A program made the position numbers and the translations under genes. The notes below the pieces were generated by a model. The model had not been told where the DNA came from. It searched no databases and saw only the letters and a list, made by a program, of their open reading frames with translations. Positions 9,000 through 19,555 of a stretch of DNA of 64,000 nt are shown one piece after another. This DNA comes from Ferranicluibacter rubi (GTDB lineage Bacteria; Pseudomonadota; Alphaproteobacteria; Rhizobiales; Rhizobiaceae), in the NCBI RefSeq assembly GCF_011603255.1, contig NZ_JAANCM010000008.1, positions 124,001 to 188,000 of the forward strand. The letters run 5' to 3'. Each line of letters opens with the position of its first letter. Position 1 is the first letter of the stretch.

Positions 9000-10457
9000 T
9001 CAGCGGTCTTCGCCCGGTGCTTGTCCTTTTCTCTTTCTCGTGCGGCCGATCGTCTGCCGGGCCGACAGTCGCGCGAACAAGCCGTAAGGCGGCATCATGC
9101 CGGCGAGTTTGGCGATGTTGAGCTTTGGTTGGGAATAGATCGCCCTGGCATGGCTGAACGTCCTGAACCCGTCCCGCCCGTGATAGGCGCCTGTTCCCGA
9201 TGGCCCGATGCCGCCGAAGGGCAGGTCGTCCGGCAGGGCGTGGAAGAGGACGTCGTTGATGGTGACGCCGCCGGAGATGGTCCGATCGATGACGTGCCGC
9301 TGCTCCTGCGCATCCGCGCCGAAGTAGTAGAGCGCCAACGGATGGCCCCGGCGACGGATCTGGGCGATCGCGTCCGCCATGTCCTCGAAGCGGCGGATGG
9401 GCAAGATCGGCCCGAAGATCTCCTCCTGCATCACGCGCATGTCGTCGGTCGCGCCGCGGATGAGGTGGAGCGGCATCTTGCGACCGTTTCCGGTGGAAAA
9501 ATCCTCATTGGCGGGATTGACGACCTCCACACGTGCGCCTTTTGCACGGGCATCGTCCACAAGACCCGTCAGTCGCGCGACATGCCGGTCGCTGATGACC
9601 GAGGTGTAATCCGGATTGTCGAGGAGGGTCGGGTACATCCTGATAACCGCGGTCTTCAGCCCGGCAACGACAGCCTCCTCGTCCGCGTCTCGGACGAACA
9701 GGTAATCGGGCGCGAGGCAGACCTGTCCCGCATTGAGCATCTTGCCCAAAGCCACGCGTCCGGTCGCGCGCCCGATGTCGGCACCGCGCCCGACGATCAC
9801 GGGCGACTTGCCGCCCAACTCCAGCGTGACGGGTACGAGATTGTCCGCGGCGGCGTGCAGGATGTGGCGGGCGATGCCGGTCGCGCCGGTGAAGATCAGG
9901 TGGTCGAAGGGGAGGCCGGCAAAGGCTTGACCGACCTCCGGGCCGCCGCTGACGAAGCGGAGTTCGTCTTCTGCGAAATACTGGCCCGCGACCGCTTCGA
10001 AGACGGCATTGGTTGCCGGCGTATACTCGCTGGTCTTGACCATGGCACGGTTGCCGGCCGCGAAGACGCCGGCCATGGGGGTCATGATGAGGTTGATCGG
10101 GAAGTTCCATGGCGCGATGATCCCGACGACACCCTTCGGCTGATATTCGACATGCGCCCGCGCGCCGAGCAGAGTGAGCGGAAACGGCAGCGGCCGGCGC
10201 TCCGGCTTCGACCAGGCGCGCAGATGCCTGGCGGCGTGGTCGAGCGCCCCGATCGAAACGGCGATGTCGGTCAGCATCGACTGCTCGATGCTCCGATGCC
10301 CGAAATCCTCCGAAAGCGCTGCGCAGAAGGCCTTGGCATTGTCGCGGATCATCGATGCGGCGCGCTTCAGGCGGTCGATGCGGATGGCGGGCGGCTCGGG
10401 CAGGGCGGCCGTGAAGGCCCGGCGTTGGGCCGAGAGAATGGCGTGAAGATCGGTCAT
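9000..10457 (-). CDS. Coniferyl-aldehyde-type aldehyde dehydrogenase
   Basis: A 485-residue NAD(P)-dependent aldehyde dehydrogenase. The catalytic Cys is Cys247 in NAGQVCLAPDY and the general base Glu is Glu213 in LELGGKSP. GIIAPWNFP and the terminal FGGIGPSGTGAYHG motif place it with class-3/coniferyl aldehyde dehydrogenases, which lack the long N-terminus of betaine aldehyde dehydrogenases. Its ATG overlaps the stop of the GMC alcohol dehydrogenase upstream by four bases. The pair therefore probably oxidises an alcohol to its aldehyde and then to the acid. The actual alcohol could be aromatic or a long-chain aliphatic; sequence alone does not say. Confidence 0.88.
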   Translation of the reverse strand: MTDLHAILSAQRRAFTAALPEPPAIRIDRLKRAASMIRDNAKAFCAALSEDFGHRSIEQSMLTDIAVSIGALDHAARHLRAWSKPERRPLPFPLTLLGARAHVEYQPKGVVGIIAPWNFPINLIMTPMAGVFAAGNRAMVKTSEYTPATNAVFEAVAGQYFAEDELRFVSGGPEVGQAFAGLPFDHLIFTGATGIARHILHAAADNLVPVTLELGGKSPVIVGRGADIGRATGRVALGKMLNAGQVCLAPDYLFVRDADEEAVVAGLKTAVIRMYPTLLDNPDYTSVISDRHVARLTGLVDDARAKGARVEVVNPANEDFSTGNGRKMPLHLIRGATDDMRVMQEEIFGPILPIRRFEDMADAIAQIRRRGHPLALYYFGADAQEQRHVIDRTISGGVTINDVLFHALPDDLPFGGIGPSGTGAYHGRDGFRTFSHARAIYSQPKLNIAKLAGMMPPYGLFARLSARQTIGRTRKRKGQAPGEDR

Positions 10458-12067
10458 GTCGTTTCCGACCTCCCTGTGCGCAGGATCAGGTCTGCGGCGC
10501 GCTCGCCGATCATGGCGCTTGGGGCCTGGGTATTGCCGCTGACGATCGTCGGCATGATCGAGGCGTCGGCGATGCGCAGACCGTTGACCCCGCGCACACG
10601 GAGTTCCGGATCGACCACGGATGCCGCATCGCTGCCCATCCGGCAGGTGCCGACGGGATGGTAGATCGTATCGGCATGGGCCCGGATGCTTGCCTCGATG
10701 GCCGCATCGTCCTGCGGGTCGAGGGCGCGGAAGGGGCGGCCTTTGTACCGCTCCAGAGCGTGCTGCCGGAGGATCTGCTCGGCGATGCGCACCCCTTTGA
10801 CCAGCGTCTGCAGGTCGCCGGCATCCGAGAGATAGCGGGGGTCGATGAGAGGCGCGCTTGCCGGATCGGCGTTCGCCAGCCGCACGGTGCCACGGCTCGC
10901 AGGGCGCAGGACGCAGACATGGAGGGAGATGCCGGTCTTCAGGATGATGCGGCGCGCGTGGTTTTCGACGAGGCCGATGGTAAAGTGAAACTGGAGATCG
11001 GGCCGATCGACGGATGGCGAGGACCGCACGAAGCCGCCGGCCTCGGCGAAGTTGCTGGAGAGGCTTCCGCGCTTGCCCTGAAGATAGGGCAGGACCCCGC
11101 GAAGGAGCGGGATCGAGCCGATGGGCGTCGTTCCGATGACGCCGCCGCCGCGCACGAGCCGGCTGCTGATATGGTCGAGGTGGTCCTGCAGATTGGCACC
11201 CACCTCGTTTCGGTCCGCAACGATGCCGATGCCGTGCCGGCGCAGATGCTCCGCCGGGCCGATGCCCGAGAGCATGAGGAGTTGGGGGGTGCCGAAGGCA
11301 CCACCGGCCAGCACGACCTCTCCTCGTGCTGTGAGGGTGCGCGTCCTTCTGTGATGGCGGACCTCCACGCCGGTCGCCCTGTTCTTCTCGAATGTCAGGC
11401 GGAGCGCCTGCGTATCGGAAAGAAGCGTGAGGTTCGGGTGCGGCCGTGTGTGGATGTAGGCGGAGCCGGCGTCGAAGCGGCGACCTGCCTTCTGGAAAAG
11501 CTGGTAGGTGCCGAACCCTTCCTGCGTCCGTCCGTTGAAATCGCTGTTCAGCGGATAGCCGGCCTGTCTCGCCGCGGTGATGAAATCGCCGGTCAGCGCG
11601 ACATCCGTCCAGAGGTCGTCCACGTGCAGTGGTCCTCCCGTTCCGTGGAACGTGTCCGCGCCGCGACGATTGTCCTCAGCACGCAGGAACAGCGGCAGCA
11701 CATCGCCCCAGCCCCAGCCGGTGCATCCGGCCGCCGCCCAGCCATCATAGTCTTCGGCCTGTCCGCGAATGTAGATCATCGCATTGATGAGGCTGCTGCC
11801 CCCGACGCCGCGGCCGCGTGGCTGGAAGCCGCAGCGATCGTTCAACTCCCGTTGCGGAACGGTCTCATAGGCGTAGTTGTGGCGATTGCGGCGGCCGACG
11901 AGACCGACAATACCGGCCGGAGTCGAGACCAGTGCGTTTCCCTTTGCCGGTCCCGTTTCCACCAGCGCGATACGCCAGTCGGGCCGGGCCTCGGCAATGC
12001 GGGCCGCCGTCGCGCAGCCTCCCGGCCCGGCGCCGATGACGATGATATCGAAGACGTCCTCGCTCAT
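10454..12067 (-). CDS. GMC-family alcohol dehydrogenase (choline dehydrogenase-like)
   Basis: A 537-residue FAD flavoprotein. The dinucleotide-binding motif GAGPGGCATA lies at about residues 11-20, the second GMC signature GGSSLINAMIYIRG at about 83-96, and the active-site His in YHPVGTCRMG near the C-terminus. I chose the ATG at 12067 because the family begins directly before the Rossmann motif; an upstream in-frame extension of 52 codons has no conserved content. It is likely a membrane-associated or soluble primary-alcohol dehydrogenase feeding the coupled aldehyde dehydrogenase. The divergent TetR gene 200 bp away probably controls the pair. Confidence 0.9.
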   Translation of the reverse strand: MSEDVFDIIVIGAGPGGCATAARIAEARPDWRIALVETGPAKGNALVSTPAGIVGLVGRRNRHNYAYETVPQRELNDRCGFQPRGRGVGGSSLINAMIYIRGQAEDYDGWAAAGCTGWGWGDVLPLFLRAEDNRRGADTFHGTGGPLHVDDLWTDVALTGDFITAARQAGYPLNSDFNGRTQEGFGTYQLFQKAGRRFDAGSAYIHTRPHPNLTLLSDTQALRLTFEKNRATGVEVRHHRRTRTLTARGEVVLAGGAFGTPQLLMLSGIGPAEHLRRHGIGIVADRNEVGANLQDHLDHISSRLVRGGGVIGTTPIGSIPLLRGVLPYLQGKRGSLSSNFAEAGGFVRSSPSVDRPDLQFHFTIGLVENHARRIILKTGISLHVCVLRPASRGTVRLANADPASAPLIDPRYLSDAGDLQTLVKGVRIAEQILRQHALERYKGRPFRALDPQDDAAIEASIRAHADTIYHPVGTCRMGSDAASVVDPELRVRGVNGLRIADASIMPTIVSGNTQAPSAMIGERAADLILRTGRSETT

Positions 12068-12174
12068 GCCGGCACCCGCGCGACAGCGGTTGGGCCATGC
12101 GCCTTGCCGCACAAGCCTGCTACAGACGCCACACTCCCGTAAATCCCTCCCATCACGATCTCCCATTCGTGACC

Positions 12175-12198
12175 GCTTATTTAGCGGTATCGATAAGC
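12175..12198. promoter_or_regulatory. Inverted repeat, candidate TetR operator
   Basis: GCTTAT and ATAAGC form a perfect 6-bp inverted repeat with a 12-bp spacer in the 200-bp region between the divergent GMC and TetR genes. TetR-family regulators often bind such repeats between themselves and their targets. Other placements in this region are possible. Confidence 0.35.
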
Positions 12199-12267
12199 TG
12201 GACGACCGTCCCATTTTTGTCAAGCGCTGCCTCGACGGCGGGGGAGGGTGGGATTACAGCTGATCGC

Positions 12268-12912
12268 ATGACACGCATAAAGACGGAAAATCCGCATAGC
12301 GGACACAAGACGGCGAAGGGGCTGCAACGCAAGACGGAGCTTGCCGATCAGGCCTTGCGGAGCCTTTCGACGCAGAGCTATGCGCGCACGTCGCTGCGCG
12401 ATATCGCGGCTGCGGCCGATATCAATCTCGGACGTCTCCACTATTATTTCGGCGACAAGAGCGAGTTGATCGTCTTCACGGTCCGGCGTTTCAAGCAGAC
12501 CTTCATCGCCCGGCTTGCCGATATCATTGTCGACAGGCATTCGGTGGAGGAGGCGATCGAAGCGCTGGTGGAGAGCGCCATGACATCCACCGCCATGCAC
12601 CGCTTCTGGTACGACCTGCGCAACCAGTCCCTGTTCGAGCCGAAATACCAGGCTGTCGTGACGGAGATCGAGCACGACCTGAAGGGCATGACCGGAACCG
12701 TTCTCCGGCTGATTGATCCGACGCGTGACCCCGAGCCGTTTCAGGAGCTGGCCTATGTGACGCTCGACGGCATCTTCTTTCAAGGCATTCAGGCGGTGAC
12801 GTTCGGCGACGAAGGTGTTCGCGAGCGCATGACGCAGGCGCTCTTCGCCGTGGTCATGGCCTACCGGGCAGCCGGCACTGCCGCGCTGCAGGAGTCATTC
12901 ACCGATCCGTGA
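12268..12912 (+). CDS. TetR-family transcriptional regulator
   Basis: A 214-residue regulator. The N-terminal helix-turn-helix is typical of TetR proteins: SLRDIAAAADINLGRLHYYF followed by GDKSELI (about residues 44-70). The C-terminal ligand-binding part is helical and diverged. An earlier in-frame Met exists 57 codons upstream, but that extension reads through the intergenic region, and the start at 12268 gives the usual length. It is transcribed away from the GMC/aldehyde dehydrogenase pair, which is its most likely target. The inducer is unknown, perhaps the alcohol or aldehyde substrate. Confidence 0.88.
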   Translation: MTRIKTENPHSGHKTAKGLQRKTELADQALRSLSTQSYARTSLRDIAAAADINLGRLHYYFGDKSELIVFTVRRFKQTFIARLADIIVDRHSVEEAIEALVESAMTSTAMHRFWYDLRNQSLFEPKYQAVVTEIEHDLKGMTGTVLRLIDPTRDPEPFQELAYVTLDGIFFQGIQAVTFGDEGVRERMTQALFAVVMAYRAAGTAALQESFTDP

Positions 12913-12941
12913 GACTTGCAGGGCTGGAGAGGGCCAGTGCC

Positions 12942-13550
12942 CTATCCGCAGAAGCCGTTGAGCTTGAGGATCTTGTGCGCCTCGATCGTCGCCTGAAGCT
13001 CCGCCTCCGACGCCCGGTTTCCGGCGTTACTATCCGGGTGGTGCAGCTTGATGCGTTCCTTGTAGCGCCGGTTGATCTGGTCCGGCGTGGCATCGTGGGC
13101 AAGCCCCAGGGTTTCGAAGGCCTTCGCCTCGAGCACCTTCAGTTTTCGCGCCTGTGCCTCCCGCTTCTGCATCAGGCGTTCGGCCGCACTTTTCCGGGCG
13201 TTCAGCGACTTTGCCGAGCCCGAGCGCACGGTGAACGGCATCGGCAGCTCGGTCGCTTCCACGATCGGCTTGCCGAAGCTCGGACGCGCGCCGCTGATCG
13301 CTTCGCGCTGGTAGCGCGCAACGGCCGGGTCGGAGAGGTCCGGCGAAAAGTTGTAGCCCTTGTTGTACTCCTTGATGTGGTCGAGACAGAACATCAGGAA
13401 CAGGCCTTCGCCTCCCATGCCCACCGGCGCGCGATGCGTACCGACCTTTTCGCACCCATGCCATTGACACTGCGGCCCCGTGGGGGCCTCAGCGGCTTTG
13501 GACTTCTTCTTGGCAGACTTGAGGCCAACGAAAATACGTGAATCAGACAT
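12942..13550 (-). CDS. J-domain protein with N-terminal Cys/His segment
   Basis: A 202-residue protein whose last 65 residues form a short J domain with the essential HPD motif (RIKLHHPDSN), indicating interaction with a DnaK-type Hsp70. The N-terminal part carries closely placed Cys and His residues (CQWHGCEKVGTHRAP, then FCLDHIKEYNKGYNF), possibly a metal site. Proteins with this layout are common, uncharacterised singletons in Rhizobiaceae. The gene converges on the TetR gene with 29 bp between stops. The client protein is unknown. Confidence 0.8.
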   Translation of the reverse strand: MSDSRIFVGLKSAKKKSKAAEAPTGPQCQWHGCEKVGTHRAPVGMGGEGLFLMFCLDHIKEYNKGYNFSPDLSDPAVARYQREAISGARPSFGKPIVEATELPMPFTVRSGSAKSLNARKSAAERLMQKREAQARKLKVLEAKAFETLGLAHDATPDQINRRYKERIKLHHPDSNAGNRASEAELQATIEAHKILKLNGFCG

Positions 13551-13671
13551 GCACGGCTTATGCGATCAGATGCGCGATCTCGCAAGACCGCTTTGCATGG
13601 TGATGATCATTCTGTGTATGAGGCACGCATCACATTTCAGAAAACAGGCAGCAGACGCTCGCTTTTGCCGC

Positions 13672-14619
13672 CTACGCCTTGCTTCCGGCGAGAAGCGGCT
13701 TGAAGGCCTGAAGGAGCAGGATGACGATACCGCCGAGGATGGCGCCGAAGATCGCCTGCATCAGGGTCGCCACCAGCCAGTGAACGACTTGTGGCAGGAC
13801 GGGGATGAGCATGACCGCGAAGCCCGCGGCACCTTCGACGATATGTTCCGGCTGGTGCAGCCCGAATTCGGCAAGGCCGTGAATGACGATGCTGCCGCCG
13901 ACCCAGAGCATGGCGGCGGTTCCCACGATCGCGAGGATCTGCAGGAAGACCGGAACGCCCTTGACGAGAGCATGCCCGATCGTCTTGCCGATGCCCCCGC
14001 CCGTCGCCACCAGATGGAGGCCGATATCGTCGGCTTTGACGATGAACGCGACCACGCCATAGACGGCAACCGTGATGAGAATGCCGACGGCGGCGAGGAC
14101 TGCGACCTGTGTCGCGAAGTTGGAGGTGGACACGCCGGCAAGCGTCAGCGCCATGATTTCGGCAGAGAGGATGAAATCCGTACGAATGGCGCCTGCGACC
14201 TTCTGCTCTTCGAGCGTAGCCGGATCGACGGTCGCGGCAGCGGCCGCGTCGGCGTGGCCGTGGCCCGACAGGGCAGAGTGGATTTTCTCGGCGCCCTCGA
14301 AGCAGAGATAGGTGCCGCCGATCATCAGCAGCGGCGTGATCAGCCACGGCACGAACGCACCCATGAGCAGGCAGGCCGGCAGCAGGAAGACGAGCTTGTT
14401 GCGCAGCGACCCCTTGGCGATCCGCCAGATGATCGGCAGTTCGCGGCTTGGCGATAGCCCGACGACATAGGTCGGCGTCACCGCGGTATCGTCGATGACG
14501 ACGCCAGCAGCCTTGATGCTGGCCTTTGCCGTTTGCGCGCCGACATCGTCGAGGGACGCGGCCGCGAGCTTCGCAATGGCCGCGATGTCATCCAGTAGCG
14601 CTATCAAGCCTGTCGCCAA
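13672..14619 (-). CDS. DUF808 family inner-membrane protein (YedI-like)
   Basis: A 315-residue polytopic membrane protein. LIALLDDIAAIAKLAA at the N-terminus and GGTYLCFEGAEKI are hallmark segments of DUF808/YedI. Several hydrophobic helices fill the second half. The start is a TTG at 14619: it is preceded by AAGGA seven bases upstream and gives the expected N-terminus, while the nearby ATG is in another frame. Function in the family is not known. The gene is divergent from the PPK2 gene across 267 bp, which must hold both promoters; I found no clear boxes there. Confidence 0.82.
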   Translation of the reverse strand: MATGLIALLDDIAAIAKLAAASLDDVGAQTAKASIKAAGVVIDDTAVTPTYVVGLSPSRELPIIWRIAKGSLRNKLVFLLPACLLMGAFVPWLITPLLMIGGTYLCFEGAEKIHSALSGHGHADAAAAATVDPATLEEQKVAGAIRTDFILSAEIMALTLAGVSTSNFATQVAVLAAVGILITVAVYGVVAFIVKADDIGLHLVATGGGIGKTIGHALVKGVPVFLQILAIVGTAAMLWVGGSIVIHGLAEFGLHQPEHIVEGAAGFAVMLIPVLPQVVHWLVATLMQAIFGAILGGIVILLLQAFKPLLAGSKA

Positions 14620-14886
14620 CGCAACATCCTTTCAGGTCCGATGCCGGGCAAGCCGTCGCATCGCAATGGTCGTGTTCTCGAATTCGTCTTGCAGCGTCAT
14701 CCGTCGCGCACGGCAGACAGGGCCGCAAGACGGCTCCCAAGTCAATGCGTTTGAACGATAATATACAAAGGGGCGGAGGCGTGCCGACGTGCCGTTTGCG
14801 ATGCGCGACAGGCGTCATTCTGCTGACACGGAAAAGGCGGTAGAATGCGCTTTTGCCAAACCCATTCTGTCCGTCACGGAGCCTCC

Positions 14887-15852
14887 ATGAATATCAACGA
14901 CCCAGCCCAGCTCGCGCGCATCAAGGCGGAAATTGTCGACAGTTTCGACGAGGAACTGGAAATGCAGATGGAGGAGGATCGTCTGGACGATCTCTTCGAG
15001 GAAGGCACGGACCCGACGGCCGAACCGCTTCTCGACCGCAAGGTCTATTTCCAGGAGCTTTTCCGTCTCCAGCACGAACTCGTCCGCTTGCAGGATTGGG
15101 TCCAGCACAAGAAGCTCAAGGTCGTCGTGCTGTTCGAGGGTCGCGACTCCGCCGGCAAGGGCGGTGCCATCAAGCGGGTGACCCAGCGGCTCAATCCGCG
15201 CGTCTGCCGCGTGGTCGCGCTGCCGGCGCCGTCCGAGCGCGAACGCCACCAGTGGTATTTCCAGCGTTACGTCCAGCACCTGCCCACGGCCGGCGAAATC
15301 GTTCTGTTCGACCGCAGCTGGTACAATCGCGCCGGTGTCGAGCGGGTGATGGGGTTCTGCACCCCTGACGAGCTGGAAGAGTTCTTCCAGTCCGTGCCGC
15401 AGTTCGAAAACATGCTCGTGCGCTCCGGCATCATCCTGATCAAATACTGGTTCTCGATCACCGATGAAGAGCAGGCTTTCCGTTTCAACATGCGGATCCG
15501 GGATCCGTTAAAGCAGTGGAAACTGTCCCCGATGGATCTGGAAAGCCGCATTCACTGGGAATCCTACACCAAGGCCAAGGAGGACATGCTGGAGCGCACG
15601 CACCGCCCGGAAACGCCCTGGTGGGTGGTCGATGCCGTGGACAAGCGCAAGGCGCGCCTGAACTGCATCTCGCATCTCCTGCAGCAGATCCCTTACGAGG
15701 ACGTTCCGAAGCCCTCCGTTCAGCTGCCGGACCGCGCGCGCCACGCCGACTACTACCGCAAGCCTGTCCCGGCGGACATGTACGTGCCGGATGTCTATAA
15801 CGCCACGCCCGAAGCTGGAGTGCCCCGCCGTGTCGCGAAGAGCGGCCAGTAA
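14887..15852 (+). CDS. ppk2: Polyphosphate kinase 2
   Basis: A 321-residue cytoplasmic kinase of the PPK2 family, which transfers phosphate between polyphosphate and nucleotides. Walker A is GRDSAGKGG at 85-93 and the Walker B/lid segment is EIVLFDRSWYNRAGVERVMG starting near 137, with Asp142. RIRDPLKQWKLSPMDLES and the C-terminal WVVDAVDKRKARLNCISHLL are also conserved. The start at 14887 with a GGAG site gives the family N-terminus; a Met 14 codons upstream has no ribosome-binding site. It is probably a class I PPK2 making GTP or ATP from polyphosphate; subclass assignment is inference from the single-domain length. Confidence 0.92.
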   Translation: MNINDPAQLARIKAEIVDSFDEELEMQMEEDRLDDLFEEGTDPTAEPLLDRKVYFQELFRLQHELVRLQDWVQHKKLKVVVLFEGRDSAGKGGAIKRVTQRLNPRVCRVVALPAPSERERHQWYFQRYVQHLPTAGEIVLFDRSWYNRAGVERVMGFCTPDELEEFFQSVPQFENMLVRSGIILIKYWFSITDEEQAFRFNMRIRDPLKQWKLSPMDLESRIHWESYTKAKEDMLERTHRPETPWWVVDAVDKRKARLNCISHLLQQIPYEDVPKPSVQLPDRARHADYYRKPVPADMYVPDVYNATPEAGVPRRVAKSGQ

Positions 15853-15885
15853 GCGTTGCGGAATCTGACAAACGCTCGGCAGGTT

Positions 15886-15918
15886 GGCGAGAGGAGCACG
15901 TCGAATGCTCGTCTCGCC
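15886..15918. terminator. Hairpin between convergent genes
   Basis: GGCGAGAGGAGC and GCTCGTCTCGCC pair in 11 of 12 positions around a 9-base loop, between the converging PPK2 and esterase genes. There is no T-run, so intrinsic termination is uncertain, but the position suits a bidirectional 3' end structure. Confidence 0.45.
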
Positions 15919-15962
15919 ACAGCCGGGTTATTGCACGGCCTCGATAATGGCCGCCCGAGCGT

Positions 15963-17150
<1,188 letters not shown>

Positions 17151-17333
17151 TCAACCTCATCCCGTCAGGAAGCTACACCCGTGCGGCCCGTTTTCAACAG
17201 CCATTTCGTAAGTTCTTCATAGCACTTCCGTTTTCCGTCTGCCGGCGCGAAGGTTCTTCTGCAAATGGAGATGGCCGGGCGGCGATCGAGCCCTATCTCC
17301 GCTGCTCCGACGGTGTAGGGAATGTGAGAGGCG

Positions 17334-18776
17334 ATGCAGACACTTCTGGTGGAACGGCAGACCTGTTGGCGGGTTGCCCGTGCGGACCGGCTTTCGGTCA
17401 TCGTCGATGCCGAGGCCTTTTTTCGTCATGCCCGGCAGGCGATGATGAAAGCAAAAAAGTCGATCGTGCTGATCGGCTGGGATTTCGATACGCGTATCGA
17501 TCTCGTGCCGGGCAAGAGCACGGATGGATCTCCCGACAAGCTCGGACGCTTTCTGAACTGGCTGGCAGAGCGCAACAATGCTCTGAACATTCGCATCCTC
17601 AAATGGGACATGGGCCTGTTTGCTTCCCTCGTCCGGGGAGAGACGCCGGTCTACATGCTCGGCTGGTTGTTTTCCGATCGCGTCAGTTTGAAGCTCGACA
17701 GTGCCCATCCGCCCTTGTCGGCGCATCATATGAAGCTTCTCGTCATTGACGACGAGGTCGCCTTCTGCGGCGGCATCGACATGACGGTCGGGCGGTGGGA
17801 TACTTCTGAGCATCTGGAAAAGGACAAGCGCCGCCGCTCGCCGCTGGGGTTTACACAGGAGCCTTGGCACGACGCGACGACGTGCTTCTCCGGCAAGGCT
17901 GCCGCAGCTCTTGCCGAACTCGCGCGCGCCCGCTGGCAGGAAGCGACGGGCGATACGCTGGAGCCGATCGAGAGCGGATCGGACGCTTGGCCGGACGATC
18001 TCACCGTCGATTTCCGCGATATCGATGTCGGCATCGCCCGCACGCTGCCGCAATATGACGAGCGCCAGCAGGTCGTGGAAATCGAGACCGCAACGCTCGC
18101 CATCATCGCCGCCGCGCGCGAGACGCTCTACATCGAAAGCCAGTATTTCGCCTCGCGCCGCATCGCCGAGGCCTTGGCCAAGCGTCTGGAAGAATCGGAC
18201 GGACCGGAGATTGTAGTCGTCAATCCGGAAGGGGCGAACGGGTGGCTGGAAGCCAAAGCCATGGACTCCGCCCGCATCCGGCTCATGAAGCTGGTTCGCG
18301 ATGCCGACCGTTTCGACAGGTTCCGCATCCTCTATCCCGTCAACGATGCCGACACGCCGATCTACGTTCACGCCAAGATCATGATCGCCGACGACCGGAT
18401 CCTGAAGCTCGGTTCAGCCAATCTCAACAACCGGTCGATGGGCTACGATACGGAATGCGACGTGCTGATCGAGGCCCGCCCCGACCAACCGGAGATGGCG
18501 CAGAAGATCGCCGCATGCCGAAACGCGCTCATCGGCGAACATCTCGGGCACAGCGAGGACGAGGTGGCTGCCGCGATCGCGGAGCAGGGATCGCTGGTGA
18601 AAGCCATCGAGGTGTTGACAGCAGAAACGGGACGTCGATTGGTGCCCGTGGCGATGCGCGACCTCACCGCGGCGGAAGACCTGATGGCGGAATCGGACAT
18701 GGCCGACCCCGAACGCCCGGCCGGCGTCAAATACCGGACATCCAGCTTTCTGAAGCGGCGGTTTCACAGGTCCTGA
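17334..18776 (+). CDS. Phospholipase D-family protein (two HKD motifs)
   Basis: A 480-residue enzyme with two HxKxxxxD motifs: His132/Lys134/Asp139 (HHMKLLVIDDEVAFCGGID) and His346/Lys348/Asp353 (YVHAKIMIADDRILKLGSAN), followed by LNNRSMG. There is no signal peptide or obvious membrane helix. The layout resembles bacterial PLD and cardiolipin-synthase-related phosphatidyltransferases that cleave or transfer phosphatidyl groups. Rhizobial homologues are often annotated as phospholipase D. The gene is alone on its strand, divergent from the esterase. Hydrolase and transferase cannot be separated from sequence alone. Confidence 0.87.
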   Translation: MQTLLVERQTCWRVARADRLSVIVDAEAFFRHARQAMMKAKKSIVLIGWDFDTRIDLVPGKSTDGSPDKLGRFLNWLAERNNALNIRILKWDMGLFASLVRGETPVYMLGWLFSDRVSLKLDSAHPPLSAHHMKLLVIDDEVAFCGGIDMTVGRWDTSEHLEKDKRRRSPLGFTQEPWHDATTCFSGKAAAALAELARARWQEATGDTLEPIESGSDAWPDDLTVDFRDIDVGIARTLPQYDERQQVVEIETATLAIIAAARETLYIESQYFASRRIAEALAKRLEESDGPEIVVVNPEGANGWLEAKAMDSARIRLMKLVRDADRFDRFRILYPVNDADTPIYVHAKIMIADDRILKLGSANLNNRSMGYDTECDVLIEARPDQPEMAQKIAACRNALIGEHLGHSEDEVAAAIAEQGSLVKAIEVLTAETGRRLVPVAMRDLTAAEDLMAESDMADPERPAGVKYRTSSFLKRRFHRS

Positions 18777-18832
18777 CGGCTCCCTGCGACGACCGTTCCA
18801 TCTCGGCGTTCCCCGCCGAGACTTCGTGCCGC

Positions 18833-19096
18833 CTACATCTCCGACATGTCGTCCAGCAGATTCTGGGCGAGTTCGCTGATGGCGACCTCCGCCTCCTCCA
18901 GTCCCCAGCCGACCTTTTCCGCTTCCTTCGCCAGACGCTGGAACGGGGGCGGAAGGCGGCCGGAGGCGGTCTCCACGATGTTATCCGGCGTCAGCCCCTT
19001 GGCGATGTCGAGGAACGTCTGCTCGACGGCCTCCTGGCAGGCGATGTCCCGGTCCGGATACGGGCCTGATCCGCGCGGTTTGTTCAGTAGCAGCAT
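18833..19096 (-). CDS. Small conserved-looking hypothetical protein
   Basis: An 87-residue soluble acidic protein that I do not recognise. It is rich in short helical segments (CQEAVEQTFLDIAKGLTPDN, WGLEEAEVAISELAQNLLDD) and lacks Cys-based motifs beyond one residue. The reading frame is supported by an AGGAG site before the ATG at 19096 and by tight packing: it follows the DUF3429 gene on the same strand after 33 bp. It is probably the last gene of the operon 20547-18833. No function proposed. Confidence 0.65.
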   Translation of the reverse strand: MLLLNKPRGSGPYPDRDIACQEAVEQTFLDIAKGLTPDNIVETASGRLPPPFQRLAKEAEKVGWGLEEAEVAISELAQNLLDDMSEM

Positions 19097-19129
19097 GTCG
19101 TTTCGCTCCTCGCGTTATTCTTTGCCGGT

Positions 19130-19555
19130 CTATGCCAGTCGGTAAAGCATCGCAATATAGGCAAGCACGACGATGATCGTCACCCGCGTCCGCAGTCTGG
19201 CATACCACCTGTGTTCGACATCGTTTGCCAGGATGATCCGGTCGGCGAGAAGCAGCAGAGCGAAAACGATCAATTGCAGGCCGGCGGAGAAGACGGGTTG
19301 GCGGATCAGCAGCGTCGCGAAGGACAGGAGCGCGAACACATTGCTGGCGACGATCGCCGCATGACCCGCCTTGCCCATCTGCGCGACGCCCCAGAGCGTG
19401 CCCGCCATGAAGGCCGAGATGACGGCGCCGTAGGCGAGGAACGCCTGGCCCGTGTCGACGCCGAGGAGGGTGGTGGGCGCGGCGAGCAGCAACCAGAACG
19501 GCAAGGCGCCGGCATAGGTCAGCAGCGTCGAGGTGGTTTTCGACAGTGTCGTCAT
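19130..19555 (-). CDS. DUF3429 family membrane protein
   Basis: A 141-residue protein made almost wholly of hydrophobic helices, about four to five. The family hallmark is at the N-terminus (LLTYAGALPFWLLLAAP) with a conserved AFLAYGAVISAFMAGTLWG segment. DUF3429 proteins are small inner-membrane proteins of unknown role. The ATG at 19555 overlaps the stop of the upstream flavoprotein gene by four bases (ATGA), so the two are translationally coupled. A longer frame extending to 19843 is a shadow of the flavoprotein gene. Confidence 0.82.
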   Translation of the reverse strand: MTTLSKTTSTLLTYAGALPFWLLLAAPTTLLGVDTGQAFLAYGAVISAFMAGTLWGVAQMGKAGHAAIVASNVFALLSFATLLIRQPVFSAGLQLIVFALLLLADRIILANDVEHRWYARLRTRVTIIVVLAYIAMLYRLA